In this document: positions 24,974 through 33,745 of the stretch, one piece after another
Position numbering within the stretch: the stretch's first letter is position 1
Layout of the letters: each line of letters starts with the position of its first letter
NCBI GenBank assembly: GCA_026712715.1
Contig: JAPOPW010000057.1
Coordinates: forward strand, 1 to 46,508
Reading direction: 5' to 3'
DNA from: Immundisolibacterales bacterium
GTDB lineage: Bacteria > Pseudomonadota > Gammaproteobacteria > HK1
DNA length: 46,508 bases
Program-made: the position numbers and the translations under genes
The notes under the pieces: generated by a model
What the model was told of the DNA's origin: nothing
Database searches by the model: none
The model's input: the letters and a program-made list of their open reading frames with translations, nothing else

Positions 24974-25727
24974 CGCTGACCTGGACCTCTTTCACGCGCA
25001 GCCACGCGATCCACCAGCACGCGGCGGCGACGAGCAGGGCGGTTGCGACAAGGGCCGCTTGCGTGCCGATACCGGCTGCGCCCTCCAACTGACCGAGCGC
25101 GAACAGGACGTCCCCGACATCCACCCGGTAGCCCGCAGACACGACGTGCAGGGTGACGGCGGTGAACGCGACGAATGCCGCCGTCGCGAGGGTGAGGGCG
25201 AGCGTGGTCTTGACGAAGTGCGCGCGCCGGAACCATGCGCCGCCCAGGAAGTAGAACGACTGGAGAAAGAAGTAGACGAGGATCCATTCCAGGACGGCGG
25301 GTTCGAACGGATTGAAGAACGAGTAGCGGCCGCCCGAGAGAAGGAGATTGAGCGTCTCGACGACCAGCGACACGAGTGCGGTGAACGCGAGCAGGAACGA
25401 AGCGAGGCCGATGGTGACCGCAAGCAGGCGGGCGAGCGTCTTCTCGAGGCTCGAGGCGGGAACGAGGAGGAATGCCTCGTTCCGGGTCCGGTCGTGCAGC
25501 GGCCGAAACGCACGGCTCGACGCGACGAGCCCCCAGGCGAAGAGCGCCAGCCCGAAGAAGGTGCGGTAGAAGCCCCCGCCGAACAGAATCCATCCCTGCG
25601 TGACGAGCGCGGCGACCAGGATGACTCCGGCGAGCGCGCCGAAGACCACGAGCAGGGAACGGTAGCCGGCGACGAAGTCGCCTCGAATCAGCAGCCAGAG
25701 CCGGTGCGAAGAGAAGACTTCGCTCAT
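24963..25727 (-). CDS. ABC exporter permease, YtrA-type operon
   Basis: 254 aa with about six hydrophobic segments (SLLVVFGALAGVILVAALV, FGLALFAWGLVASSRAF, ASFLLAFTALVSLVVETL, WILVYFFLQSFYFLGGAW and others). It overlaps the ATPase gene by 4 nt and the regulator gene by 11 nt, so it is the membrane partner of that ATPase. LHDRTRNEAFLLVPASSLEK resembles the loop of ABC-2-type permeases from GntR-linked operons. Likely role: an export or envelope-stress transporter of unknown substrate. Confidence 0.85.
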   Translation of the reverse strand: MSEVFSSHRLWLLIRGDFVAGYRSLLVVFGALAGVILVAALVTQGWILFGGGFYRTFFGLALFAWGLVASSRAFRPLHDRTRNEAFLLVPASSLEKTLARLLAVTIGLASFLLAFTALVSLVVETLNLLLSGGRYSFFNPFEPAVLEWILVYFFLQSFYFLGGAWFRRAHFVKTTLALTLATAAFVAFTAVTLHVVSAGYRVDVGDVLFALGQLEGAAGIGTQAALVATALLVAAACWWIAWLRVKEVQVSDGV

Positions 25728-26575
25728 GTCCGTTCCTCCGTGGGAAAGATGGCGGCGCAGGCACCCGGGTTCGTGATGACGGCCTTGAAGAGAAGCTCGA
25801 GATCCAGGTGTTGGTCGCCCGCGCTCCGGTCGCGGCGCACGGTCGCGAAGCCGCCCACCGCCGGCTCGTGATAGATCAGCCCGTCGGTGTCCTCGTCCGG
25901 CCGATGCGCCTCGCGGGCCGTTCGCAGGCTGGCGCTCGCCGCGGCGAGGCTCCGGTTGAAGAGGACCCTGCCCTCGTGAAGTATCACGAGGCGGTCGATG
26001 AGCGACTCCACGTCGCGCACCTGGTGGGTGGCGACCACGAACGTTCGGTCGTCGCTCAACGCTTCCGCGACCAGGCGGCGAAACAGGCCCTTGGCGGGGA
26101 TGTCGAGACCATTGGTCGGTTCGTCCAGGACGAGGAGAGAGGCGCCGGACGCGAGCCCGAACGAGAGCAGAAACTTCTTCTGCTGCCCGTGCGAGAGATG
26201 CGGCAGCCTGCGCCCCTTCGGAACCTCGAGCTCCTCGACGCAGCGGGCCATGCGCTCGTGGTCGAACCCCGGATAGAAGGGGGCGCGCACCGCGACGAAG
26301 TCCCCTGCGTCGAGCGATGGAACGTTGAGCGCCTCGGGGAGCACGAAGATCCGGGAGAGAAGTCCGGGCCGGCGGCGGCCCGGATCCTGGCCGAGCACCC
26401 GGACCCGCCCCGAGCGGGGGAAGAGGAGACCGGTCATGAGACGGAGCAGGGTCGACTTTCCCGCCCCGTTCAGGCCGAGCAGGCCGTAGATGTTGCCAGG
26501 CTCGAGAACGAGATCGACATTGCGAAAGAGCTCCTCGCGGCCGTAGCCGAAGCGAAGCTGTTCCATCTGCACCAT
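25724..26575 (-). CDS. ABC transporter ATPase, YtrA-type operon
   Basis: 283 aa. Walker A GLNGAGKST (34-42), signature HLSHGQQKKF, Walker B LLVLDEPTNGLD and switch His in VVATHQVRD are all present. The C-terminal 70 residues are outside the core. It is the first gene of the minus-strand operon with the permease, the GntR regulator and the DUF2807 gene. The start lies 19 bp downstream of a perfect palindromic operator. Confidence 0.94.
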   Translation of the reverse strand: MVQMEQLRFGYGREELFRNVDLVLEPGNIYGLLGLNGAGKSTLLRLMTGLLFPRSGRVRVLGQDPGRRRPGLLSRIFVLPEALNVPSLDAGDFVAVRAPFYPGFDHERMARCVEELEVPKGRRLPHLSHGQQKKFLLSFGLASGASLLVLDEPTNGLDIPAKGLFRRLVAEALSDDRTFVVATHQVRDVESLIDRLVILHEGRVLFNRSLAAASASLRTAREAHRPDEDTDGLIYHEPAVGGFATVRRDRSAGDQHLDLELLFKAVITNPGACAAIFPTEERT

Positions 26576-26593
26576 GTTCCGTCTTCCGCTGTT

Positions 26594-26615
26594 GTGTACT
26601 AGTAACCTAGTACAC
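26594..26615. promoter_or_regulatory. Perfect 22-bp palindromic operator of YtrA-type regulator
   Basis: GTGTACTAG-TAAC-CTAGTACAC: 9-bp perfect arms with a 4-bp spacer, immediately upstream of the ABC ATPase gene. YtrA-type GntR regulators bind palindromes of this kind in their own promoters. It also lies 112 bp upstream of the divergent aldo/keto reductase gene. Confidence 0.75.
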
Positions 26616-26726
26616 TAGGAAGAAGCTGTCAATCCACCGGTTCAACGGCGCTTACGGGCTAGAATCAAGTGAAGCCGCGGGCCGGCCGCAACCGCGCCCG
26701 GTCAACCGGATGGGGAGGACGGCGCA

Positions 26727-27764
26727 ATGGAGTACCGGTATCTCGGGCGGACCGGCGTCGAGGTTTCTCCCGTCTGCCTCGGCTCGGACGACTTCGGCGA
26801 CGGCACCCCGCCCGACCTCGCCGAAAAGCTCATCCTCCGTTCGCTCGACGCCGGCATCAACCTCATCGACACCGGGAACCTCTACGCGGGCGGGACGAGC
26901 GAGGCGATCATCGGAAAGTGCCTCGCCGACAGCGGGCGCCGGAACGAGGTCCTCATCTCGACCAAGATCGACCACGCGCCCCGGAAGATCGGCGTCTCGC
27001 TGGACGAGCACGTTCCCCGGATGCCGCCGAACGTCCAGGGAAACTCGCGCCTCAACATCATCCGGGCGTGCGAGCTGTCGCTGAAGGCGCTCCGGACCGA
27101 CTGGATCGATCTCCTCCAGGTGCACCGCTACGACTCGCGGTTCCACATCGAGGAGACCCTCGGCGCGCTCACCGACCTCGTCCGCCAGGGCAAGGTGCGC
27201 TACGCGGGCTGCTCCACCTTCCCTGCCTGGAAGCTGATGCACGCCCTCATGCTGAGCGAGATGAAGGGCTACGTCCGATTCGTGAACGAGGAATCCCCGT
27301 ACAACCTCCTCGACCGGCGCATCGAGAACGAGCTGGTGCCGCTCGCGCGCGAGCACGGCGTGGGGCTGCTGACGTGGTCACCGCTCGCGCACGGCATGCT
27401 GACCGGCGCCTACGCGGAAGCGGATTCGTACCCGAAGAACACCCGCGCGGGGCGCCGGGGGGCGTTCTACGCGGCGCGAGTCACCGCCGAGGGCATCCGG
27501 ATCGGACGGGCATTCGGCGCGCTTGCGCGCGACGCCGGACTGAGCCCCGCCCAGCTCGCCGTGCTCTGGTGCAAGGACCAGCCGGGGATCACCGCGCCGC
27601 TCGTCGGCGCGGGCAGCATGGCGCACCTCGAGGAGCTGCTCGCCGTCATGGAGATGACCCTGGACGACTCGCTCCGGGAAGCCTGCGACACGCTGGTCCC
27701 GCCCGGGACCCACGTCGCGGACTTCCTCAACACCTCCGGCTGGATGAAGACCTCGATCGGCTGA
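26727..27764 (+). CDS. Aldo/keto reductase
   Basis: 345 aa. Catalytic tetrad residues are Asp48 and Tyr53 (LIDTGNLYAGG), Lys80 (VLISTKID) and His133 (LLQVHRYD). The YRYLGRTGVEVSPVCLGSDD start and GLLTWSPLAHGMLTG are typical of the AKR superfamily close to YghZ/Kv-beta-like NADPH enzymes. It reduces an aldehyde or ketone using NADPH. It stands alone, divergent from the YtrA-type operon. Confidence 0.93.
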   Translation: MEYRYLGRTGVEVSPVCLGSDDFGDGTPPDLAEKLILRSLDAGINLIDTGNLYAGGTSEAIIGKCLADSGRRNEVLISTKIDHAPRKIGVSLDEHVPRMPPNVQGNSRLNIIRACELSLKALRTDWIDLLQVHRYDSRFHIEETLGALTDLVRQGKVRYAGCSTFPAWKLMHALMLSEMKGYVRFVNEESPYNLLDRRIENELVPLAREHGVGLLTWSPLAHGMLTGAYAEADSYPKNTRAGRRGAFYAARVTAEGIRIGRAFGALARDAGLSPAQLAVLWCKDQPGITAPLVGAGSMAHLEELLAVMEMTLDDSLREACDTLVPPGTHVADFLNTSGWMKTSIG

Positions 27765-27904
27765 TCGATTCCGAAACGCGGCCTGGAATCGGGCGGGAAG
27801 CCCGGCCCCGGACTCGACCCGGATCAGGGGGGACCGGCGCACCGCCGGACCCGCGGTGCGCGTGGCGGAAGGACGGCCGGGCGGCCGCCATCCGCCACCC
27901 GAGA

Positions 27905-29290
27905 CTAGTCCGCCGCCGCGCGACCCTCCGGACGCACTTCGGACCACACCTCGTCGAGGGCGTTTCCCACCGCGCCCGCGATCTCGTCCACCTCCGCCTC
28001 CTTGACGATGAGGGGCGGGCAGAGAGCGAGACGGTCGCCGAGGGCCCGGGAGATGAGCCCGTGGCGAAGGGCCGCCCGCTGGATGCGGTCCCCGATCCGT
28101 ACGTTCGGATCGAACGCTTCGCGGGTGCCCTTGTCCTTCACGATCTCGAGGCCGGCGAGGAGGCCGACGCCGCTCACTTCACCGACGAGCGGATGGTCGG
28201 CAAGGGCACCGATCTTCGACTGGAAGTACGGCGCGACCCGCCGGACGTGCCCCAGGACGTCGCGCTCCTCGTAGATCTTCAGGGTCTCGAGGGCCACCGC
28301 GCTCGTCACCGGGTGGCCGCTGTACGTGTAGCCGTGCCCGAAGATTCCGATCTTCTCGCTCTCCGCCAGCATGGATTCGTAGATCGCCTCGGAGATCATC
28401 AGGGCGGAGATCGGCATGTACGAGGCCGAAAGGGCCTTGGCGCAGGTCAGCATGTCCGGCTTCAGATCGAAGGTCTCGCTCCCCCAGCGGTTGCCGGTCC
28501 GCCCGAAGCCGCAAATCACCTCGTCCGCGACGAAGAGCATGTCGTACTTCCTGAGCACCGCCTGGATCTTCTCGAAATAGGTGCGAGGCGGCACGATCAC
28601 GCCGCCCGCTCCCTGCACCGGCTCGGCGAAGAAGGCGGCACAGGTGTCGGGCCCCTCGGCGAGAATCATCTCCTCGAGACGCTCGGCCATGCGGGTCGCG
28701 AACGCCTCCTCGCTCTCCCCCGCCTCCGCGAGCTTGTAGTAGTGGGGATGGTCGGTATGCCGGAACCGGTCGAGGGGCAGGTCGAAGTCGGCGTGCATGA
28801 GGGCCTGTCCGGAGAGGCTCACCGACGCTGCCGTCGTGCCGTGATACCCCTTCGCGCGGCCGATGATCTTCTTCTTCTTCGGCTTCCCGATGGCGTTGTG
28901 GTAGTACCAGACGAGCTTGATCGCGGTGTCGTTGGCCTCGGAGCCGGAAGACTGGAACAGCACCTTGGACATCTTGACCGGGGCGATCGCGATGAGCTTC
29001 TCGGCAAGGTCGATGCTCTGCGGGTGCGAACGTCCGTTGAAGGTGTGGTAGTACGGCAGGGTCTTCATCTGCTCGTAGGCCACCTCCGCGAGCCGCCCCT
29101 CGCTGAAGCCGAGCGAGGCGCACCACAACCCGGCCATTCCCTCGAGATAGCGCGTGCCGGAGTCGTCGTAGACGTAGACGCCTTCGCCCCGCTCCACCAC
29201 GAGCGGGCCTTCCGTCTGGTGGAGCCGCAGATTGGTCTGGGGGTGCACCTGGTAGGCGATGTCGCGCGCCTGTGCGGAGTTGGCCGCCAT
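27905..29290 (-). CDS. Class III (omega-amino acid-type) aminotransferase
   Basis: 461 aa; the ATG at 29290 follows GGAGGAAG. PLP features are FQSSGSEANDTA (113-124, phosphate binding), FVADEVICGFGRTG (Asp256, Glu257) and CAKALSASYMP with Lys285 as the Schiff-base lysine. Family members transaminate omega-amino acids, taurine, putrescine or beta-alanine. It follows the second TRAP transporter on the same strand, 73 bp after dctM, so its substrate may be the imported compound. Which one is not decidable. Confidence 0.93.
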   Translation of the reverse strand: MAANSAQARDIAYQVHPQTNLRLHQTEGPLVVERGEGVYVYDDSGTRYLEGMAGLWCASLGFSEGRLAEVAYEQMKTLPYYHTFNGRSHPQSIDLAEKLIAIAPVKMSKVLFQSSGSEANDTAIKLVWYYHNAIGKPKKKKIIGRAKGYHGTTAASVSLSGQALMHADFDLPLDRFRHTDHPHYYKLAEAGESEEAFATRMAERLEEMILAEGPDTCAAFFAEPVQGAGGVIVPPRTYFEKIQAVLRKYDMLFVADEVICGFGRTGNRWGSETFDLKPDMLTCAKALSASYMPISALMISEAIYESMLAESEKIGIFGHGYTYSGHPVTSAVALETLKIYEERDVLGHVRRVAPYFQSKIGALADHPLVGEVSGVGLLAGLEIVKDKGTREAFDPNVRIGDRIQRAALRHGLISRALGDRLALCPPLIVKEAEVDEIAGAVGNALDEVWSEVRPEGRAAAD

Positions 29291-29362
29291 GATTCTTCCT
29301 CCGTTTGAAGCGAGGGCGGCGGCGGGCGGGCGCCGCCGCCGCCGCAATTCGATTCCGCAAGA

Positions 29363-30679
29363 CTAACCGTAGATGAGGGACGGTAACCAGAGGGCGAGCT
29401 GGGGAAACGTGAGGACCGCGACGAGCCCGATGAGCTGAATCACCATGAACTGCATCATGCCGATGTAGATGTCCTTGAGGTCCCACTCCGGGACCGCCCC
29501 CTTGAGGAAATAGGCGGAAAGCGCCACCGGCGGGGACAGCCACGCCGTCTGCAGGTTCACCGCGACCAGGATCCCGAACCAGGTGAGGTTGATCCCCATC
29601 TTGTCGAGGAGCGGGATCAGGATGGGCACGATGATGAGCACGATCGGCACCCATTCGAGCGGCCACCCGAGCAGGAAGATGAGCGCCATCACGATGAGCA
29701 GCACCTGGACCTGGGTCAGCTCCCAGTCGAGGAGCATGTTGGTCAGCATGGTGGGTGTGCCGAGGCGCGAGAACACCGCCCCGAAGAAGTTCGAGGCGGC
29801 CACCAGGAACAGGATGAGGACCGAGATCTCGAGGGTCTTGATGAGCGCGTCCGAGAAGCGCTTCGAGGTCAGCTTGCCGTAGGCGGCGGTGAGCACGAGG
29901 GCGCCGAACGCCCCGCAGGCGGCCCCTTCCGTCGGGGTCGCCCAGCCGAAGAGGATCGAGCCGAGCGCGAAGCCGACGAGCGCGGCCGGCGGCACGAGGC
30001 CCTGGGAGAACTCGCGAAGCACGATCCGGAAGCTCTCGGGGTGCTCCTCCTTCGGAAGCGGCGGCCCCAGCTCCGGATTGAGCCAGCACCGGACCAGGGA
30101 ATACGCGGTATAGAGGAAGGCGAGCAGCAGCCCCGGGACGATTGCCGCCGCGAAGAGGTCCGTGACCGGCACCTCGAGCACCGGCCCGAGGACCACCAGC
30201 ATGATGGAGGGCGGGATCAGGATACCGAGCGTGCCCCCGGCGGTGATCGTTCCGGCCGCGAGCCGCACGTCGTAGCCCGAACGGTTCATGGTCTTCGCGG
30301 CCATGATGCCGAGGATGGTGACCGACGCTCCGACGATTCCCGTCGCGGCCGCGAAGATGGTGGAGACGAAGAGCACCGCGATGTAGAGGGAGCCGCGGGT
30401 CGAGGCCAGCATGAGCTGAACGGACCGGAACAGCCGCTCCATGAGGCCCGCCTGCTCCATCATGATCCCCATGAAGACGAAAAGGGGCACGGCGGCGAGG
30501 GTCTGCTCCAGCATCACGCTGTTGAACTGAAGGGTCATCAGGTAGAAGACGAGGTCCCCGAAACCCCAGTACCCGAACGCGAGCCCGAGGAAGATGAGCG
30601 TGAACGAGATGGGAAAGCCCACGAAGATCGCGAGCAGCATGACCGCGATCATGAGCGCGCCGATGAGCTCCGAGCTCAT
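29363..30679 (-). CDS. dctM: TRAP transporter large permease, DctM (second system)
   Basis: 438 aa. The start at 30679 overlaps the small-permease stop by 4 nt (ATGA). About 12 hydrophobic segments; signatures include LAAVPLFVFMGIMMEQAGLM, ATGIVGASVTILGIMAAKTM, GGTLGILIPPSIMLVVLG and WATPTEGAACGAFG. It is the ion-coupled channel subunit of the DctPQM system; its partners are encoded upstream and the aminotransferase downstream. Confidence 0.95.
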   Translation of the reverse strand: MSSELIGALMIAVMLLAIFVGFPISFTLIFLGLAFGYWGFGDLVFYLMTLQFNSVMLEQTLAAVPLFVFMGIMMEQAGLMERLFRSVQLMLASTRGSLYIAVLFVSTIFAAATGIVGASVTILGIMAAKTMNRSGYDVRLAAGTITAGGTLGILIPPSIMLVVLGPVLEVPVTDLFAAAIVPGLLLAFLYTAYSLVRCWLNPELGPPLPKEEHPESFRIVLREFSQGLVPPAALVGFALGSILFGWATPTEGAACGAFGALVLTAAYGKLTSKRFSDALIKTLEISVLILFLVAASNFFGAVFSRLGTPTMLTNMLLDWELTQVQVLLIVMALIFLLGWPLEWVPIVLIIVPILIPLLDKMGINLTWFGILVAVNLQTAWLSPPVALSAYFLKGAVPEWDLKDIYIGMMQFMVIQLIGLVAVLTFPQLALWLPSLIYG

Positions 30680-31278
30680 TGCGGCCAGCGATTCGAGCGA
30701 ATGGCGTAGATGCTCTTCAGGAGCTCCGACACGCCCTGGACGAGGAGGAGCACGGCCCCCACCGGCATGGCGGTCCGAAGGGGCGCGAGCGGCGCCATCC
30801 ACGCGGTGTCCATGCTGCGCTCGCCGCGGACCCAGGCGACGGCGGCGTATTCGTACGAAACCCACGCGAAGAAGATGAGGGCCGGAAAGTAAAAGAGCAC
30901 GTAGAGGGCCGCATCGACCATGCCTTGCCGGCGCGGCGGCCAATTGCGGTAGAGGAAGTCGGCCCGGATGTGCACCCCCTTGGAGAGGGCGTAGCCCGCG
31001 CCGAGCATGAACATCGCTCCGCAGAGCATGCGCGAGATGTCGTAGGCCCACATGGTGGGCGCGACGAAGAGCTTGCGCGCGACCACCTCGTAGACCATCG
31101 CCGCCATGAGGGGGACGAGCATCCAGCAGATGATGCGCCCCGCGATTCGGCTCGCGGCGTCGATCCGGTATATCAGCGCGCCCATCCAGGGCGGCATGTC
31201 GTCGGGCATCCGGCCCGGAGGCCCGGCGCGCCGCCCCGCGATCAGCTCGTCAGTGAATTCGGTCCGATCCGGTTCCAC
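30676..31278 (-). CDS. dctQ: TRAP transporter small permease, DctQ (second system)
   Basis: 200 aa. A 35-residue hydrophilic N-terminus with EFTDELIAGRRAGPPGR is followed by four membrane segments (ICWMLVPLMAAMVYEVVAR, LCGAMFMLGAGYALS, VLFYFPALIFFAWVSYE, AMPVGAVLLLVQGVSELL). GVHIRADFLYRNW is the conserved DctQ loop. Starts at a GTG or ATG near 31278; the start is not certain. It lies 176 bp after dctP and overlaps dctM by 4 nt. Confidence 0.9.
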   Translation of the reverse strand: MEPDRTEFTDELIAGRRAGPPGRMPDDMPPWMGALIYRIDAASRIAGRIICWMLVPLMAAMVYEVVARKLFVAPTMWAYDISRMLCGAMFMLGAGYALSKGVHIRADFLYRNWPPRRQGMVDAALYVLFYFPALIFFAWVSYEYAAVAWVRGERSMDTAWMAPLAPLRTAMPVGAVLLLVQGVSELLKSIYAIRSNRWPQ

Positions 31279-31454
31279 GCGCGGCGTTCCTGATTCTTCA
31301 ACCGGATGTTCGGGAGGGCGCGCGCATGCGGCGGATCCGGCGCAACGGTGAGCAGCGAGGAACCGGGGCGCCGTGGCCGGCGCCCCTTCGCGTCCACCCG
31401 CCGCCCGGCGCCCCCGTCAGGAGGCGACCGGAGGCGGACGGCCCGGGTCCGGAC

Positions 31455-32564
31455 CTACTGCTGCGACTTCGCGAACGCCATCCCGAGGCTCGCGTTCGAC
31501 ATCTGGGCGCCCGCCCAGAACGGTACCGCGATCTCCGCGAACGCTTTCTGCGAATCCCACACTTCCTTGAAGAACTCGTTCTCGGCCGCGTTCTTCTCGA
31601 GCGAGGCGCGGGCCGCATCCATGTAGGCGACGAAGTAGTCGGCGGGGGTATCGTGGAGCTGCACCCCGTGGTTCTCGGTCAGGTCCTTGAGCGCCTTGCC
31701 GTTCTCGAAGATGCGATAGCCGAGGGCCTTGATGAGCGAGGCGTTGGCCGCCACCTCGATGGCCTTCTGCTGGTGCGGGGTGAGGCTCCGGTAGACATCG
31801 CCGTTGATGTAGATGTCCGCGTTGACCACGACCTGGTGCAGCCCCTGCAGGTAATAGTGCTTGAGCACCTTGTGCAGTCCGAACACGCTGTCCGGCTTCG
31901 GGCAGCACCACTCGGCCGCGTCGATGGTGCCCTTCTCCAGGGCGGGCAGGATGTCGCCGCCGCCCATTGCCACCGAGGCAACTCCGATGTCCTTGTAGGT
32001 CTGGCCCGGAATGCCCGGCGGGGTACGGAAGCGGTACTTGCGGAAATCGTCCATCGAGTTGATGGGCTCACGGAACCAGCCGAGCGCCTCGGGCCCGACC
32101 GGCTGCAGCATGAAGCCCTTGACGTTGACCCCCATCTCGTCCCAGAGCCGGTCATAGAGCTCCTTGCCGCCGCCGTAGAGGAACCAGGAAATGAACGCGA
32201 TGTTGTCGATGCCGACCCCTGCGCCCGCGACCGGAGAGCCGAAGAGCATGGCCGCCGGGTGCTTGCCGGACCAGTAGTGGGTCCACGCGAAGCCGCCCTC
32301 GACGAGGCCCTTGTCGACCGCGTCGAGCGTCTCGCGCACCCCGACGACCGCGCCGGCCGGAAGCACCTCGATCACCACCTCGCCATTGGTGAGCGCCTTC
32401 ACGTCGTCGGCGAACGCGTTGAGCATGACGACTTCGTCCGCCTTGGTGGGGATGACGGACTGGACGCGGATCCGCGTCTCGGCTGCGGCCGGGCCGCTGG
32501 CGAGGCCGGCGGCCATCGCGATGGCCGCGAAGACCACGGGTAGGGACTTCCTCGGAATGGACAT
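31455..32564 (-). CDS. dctP: TRAP transporter periplasmic binding protein, DctP (second system)
   Basis: 369 aa. The ATG at 32564 follows AAGGAGAG and begins a signal peptide (MSIPRKSLPVVFAAIAMAAG, cleavage after AAA-ETRIRV). The mature protein resembles the DctP group that binds larger organic acids: VVGVRETLDAVDKGLVEGGF, YRFRTPPGIPGQTYKDIGV, GGGDILPALEKGTIDAAEWC and a C-terminal helix set. It is first in the dctPQM-aminotransferase operon. The Trp-Cys-Cys after the substrate-contact Glu is characteristic of this subgroup. Confidence 0.93.
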   Translation of the reverse strand: MSIPRKSLPVVFAAIAMAAGLASGPAAAETRIRVQSVIPTKADEVVMLNAFADDVKALTNGEVVIEVLPAGAVVGVRETLDAVDKGLVEGGFAWTHYWSGKHPAAMLFGSPVAGAGVGIDNIAFISWFLYGGGKELYDRLWDEMGVNVKGFMLQPVGPEALGWFREPINSMDDFRKYRFRTPPGIPGQTYKDIGVASVAMGGGDILPALEKGTIDAAEWCCPKPDSVFGLHKVLKHYYLQGLHQVVVNADIYINGDVYRSLTPHQQKAIEVAANASLIKALGYRIFENGKALKDLTENHGVQLHDTPADYFVAYMDAARASLEKNAAENEFFKEVWDSQKAFAEIAVPFWAGAQMSNASLGMAFAKSQQ

Positions 32565-32723
32565 GGTGTTCTCTCCTTCAGGGAGACGGGTGGGAAATGG
32601 ACCGCCGGGACCGGCGAAGCCCAAGAGAACGGATTTGATCGAACGCAGCCGGATTCTGGTTGCGCGCCGAGTGAAGGTCAAGGATTCGGCGAGTCGCCCG
32701 GGGGAGGCGCTCGGCCCGCGCGC

Positions 32724-33275
32724 TCAAAAGCCCTCGAGGCCGGGATCGATCTGGACTCCGAAGGTGTTTAGGGCCATCGACACCAGGTGATACTGTCCGA
32801 CCGCGAAGACGAAGTCCATGAGCTGCTCCTCGGACCAGACCGCGGCGAGCGCCGCCCAGGTCTCGTCGCGGACGAACGAGTCCTCGTGCAGCTCGTCCGT
32901 GGCGCGGAGGATCGCGGACTCGTGCGCGGTCCAGCCGGGCGCGTCGGGGCCTGCCTTGATGCGCTCGATCTCCGCGTCGTCGAGCCCGCACTGCCGGCCG
33001 ATGACCACGTGCTGCGCCCACTCGTACTCCGCCCGGCAAAGCCATCCCACCCTGAGAATCGCGATCTCGCGCTCGCGCGGCGGAAGCGACGACTTGACGA
33101 GAACGTGGCCCGCGAAGACGTTCCATCGCTTGAGGAGCTTTGGATGGCGGACCAGGGTCTTCGTGATGTTGAGCAGTCCGGCATCGCCCGGCGATGCCTT
33201 GATCGCGATCTCGCGCTGCTCGTCGTCGAGCCGGGCGGGATCGAGGGGCGGAACGCGGGGCTCGGACAATCGCAT
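32724..33275 (-). CDS. Carboxymuconolactone decarboxylase-family protein
   Basis: 183 aa, all helical. Core VKSSLPPREREIAILRVGWL then CRAEYEWAQHVVIGRQCGL matches the AhpD/carboxymuconolactone decarboxylase family (Glu in EYEW and His in QHV are active-site positions). No CxxC peroxidase pair, so it is probably not an AhpD-type alkylhydroperoxidase. It lies 160 bp upstream of the second dctP on the same strand and could be part of that operon. Confidence 0.88.
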   Translation of the reverse strand: MRLSEPRVPPLDPARLDDEQREIAIKASPGDAGLLNITKTLVRHPKLLKRWNVFAGHVLVKSSLPPREREIAILRVGWLCRAEYEWAQHVVIGRQCGLDDAEIERIKAGPDAPGWTAHESAILRATDELHEDSFVRDETWAALAAVWSEEQLMDFVFAVGQYHLVSMALNTFGVQIDPGLEGF

Positions 33276-33478
33276 CGCGGGGGATTCCTCGAGTGTGCCG
33301 GAGGGCTGGATCGCGGATTATAGGGATGCGGCTCGTGACCCGTGGTCATCGCTCCCGATGCCGGGATTTATTTCCGTTCAGGACATTGATATTTGTCACT
33401 TAACGGCATGTCCAACTCATCCGGAAAGGATGCCGGCAGATTCAGGGTCGAGAGCCAACCGGATGGTACGATGCGGGC

Positions 33479-33712
33479 ATGGACATGGGGGTAGTCTCCA
33501 GTCTCGTCGGGACCGTAGCGGTCGGAGCCGCCCTCGCCACCCTCATCGTGCGGCTGATTCGCGGCATCGAGAAGCAGATCGACACGTTGCGCGACGACGT
33601 CCGGGAGCTGCGACAGGAAAAGGCCGGGCTCCGCGACCGCGTGTCCCGAATCGAAGGACTGCTCGAGGGGCTGCGCGAAGCGATCGCCGGAAGACACGCC
33701 GCCGCCGACTGA
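33479..33712 (+). CDS. Small membrane-anchored coiled-coil protein
   Basis: 77 aa. A hydrophobic segment (VVSSLVGTVAVGAALATLIV, residues 5-24) is followed by an amphipathic helix RGIEKQIDTLRDDVRELRQE and more heptad-like Leu/Ile positions to about residue 70. One membrane anchor plus a cytoplasmic coiled coil. No strong ribosome-binding site precedes the ATG. Not assigned to a family. Confidence 0.6.
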   Translation: MDMGVVSSLVGTVAVGAALATLIVRLIRGIEKQIDTLRDDVRELRQEKAGLRDRVSRIEGLLEGLREAIAGRHAAAD

Positions 33713-33745
33713 GCCCCCGGTCGCGCGCCCCGGACCGGAGAATTC

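Noticed and set aside
26669..29308. An 879-codon open frame on the plus strand
   Set aside because: It overlaps the aldo/keto reductase in another frame and is antisense to the aminotransferase; no motifs.
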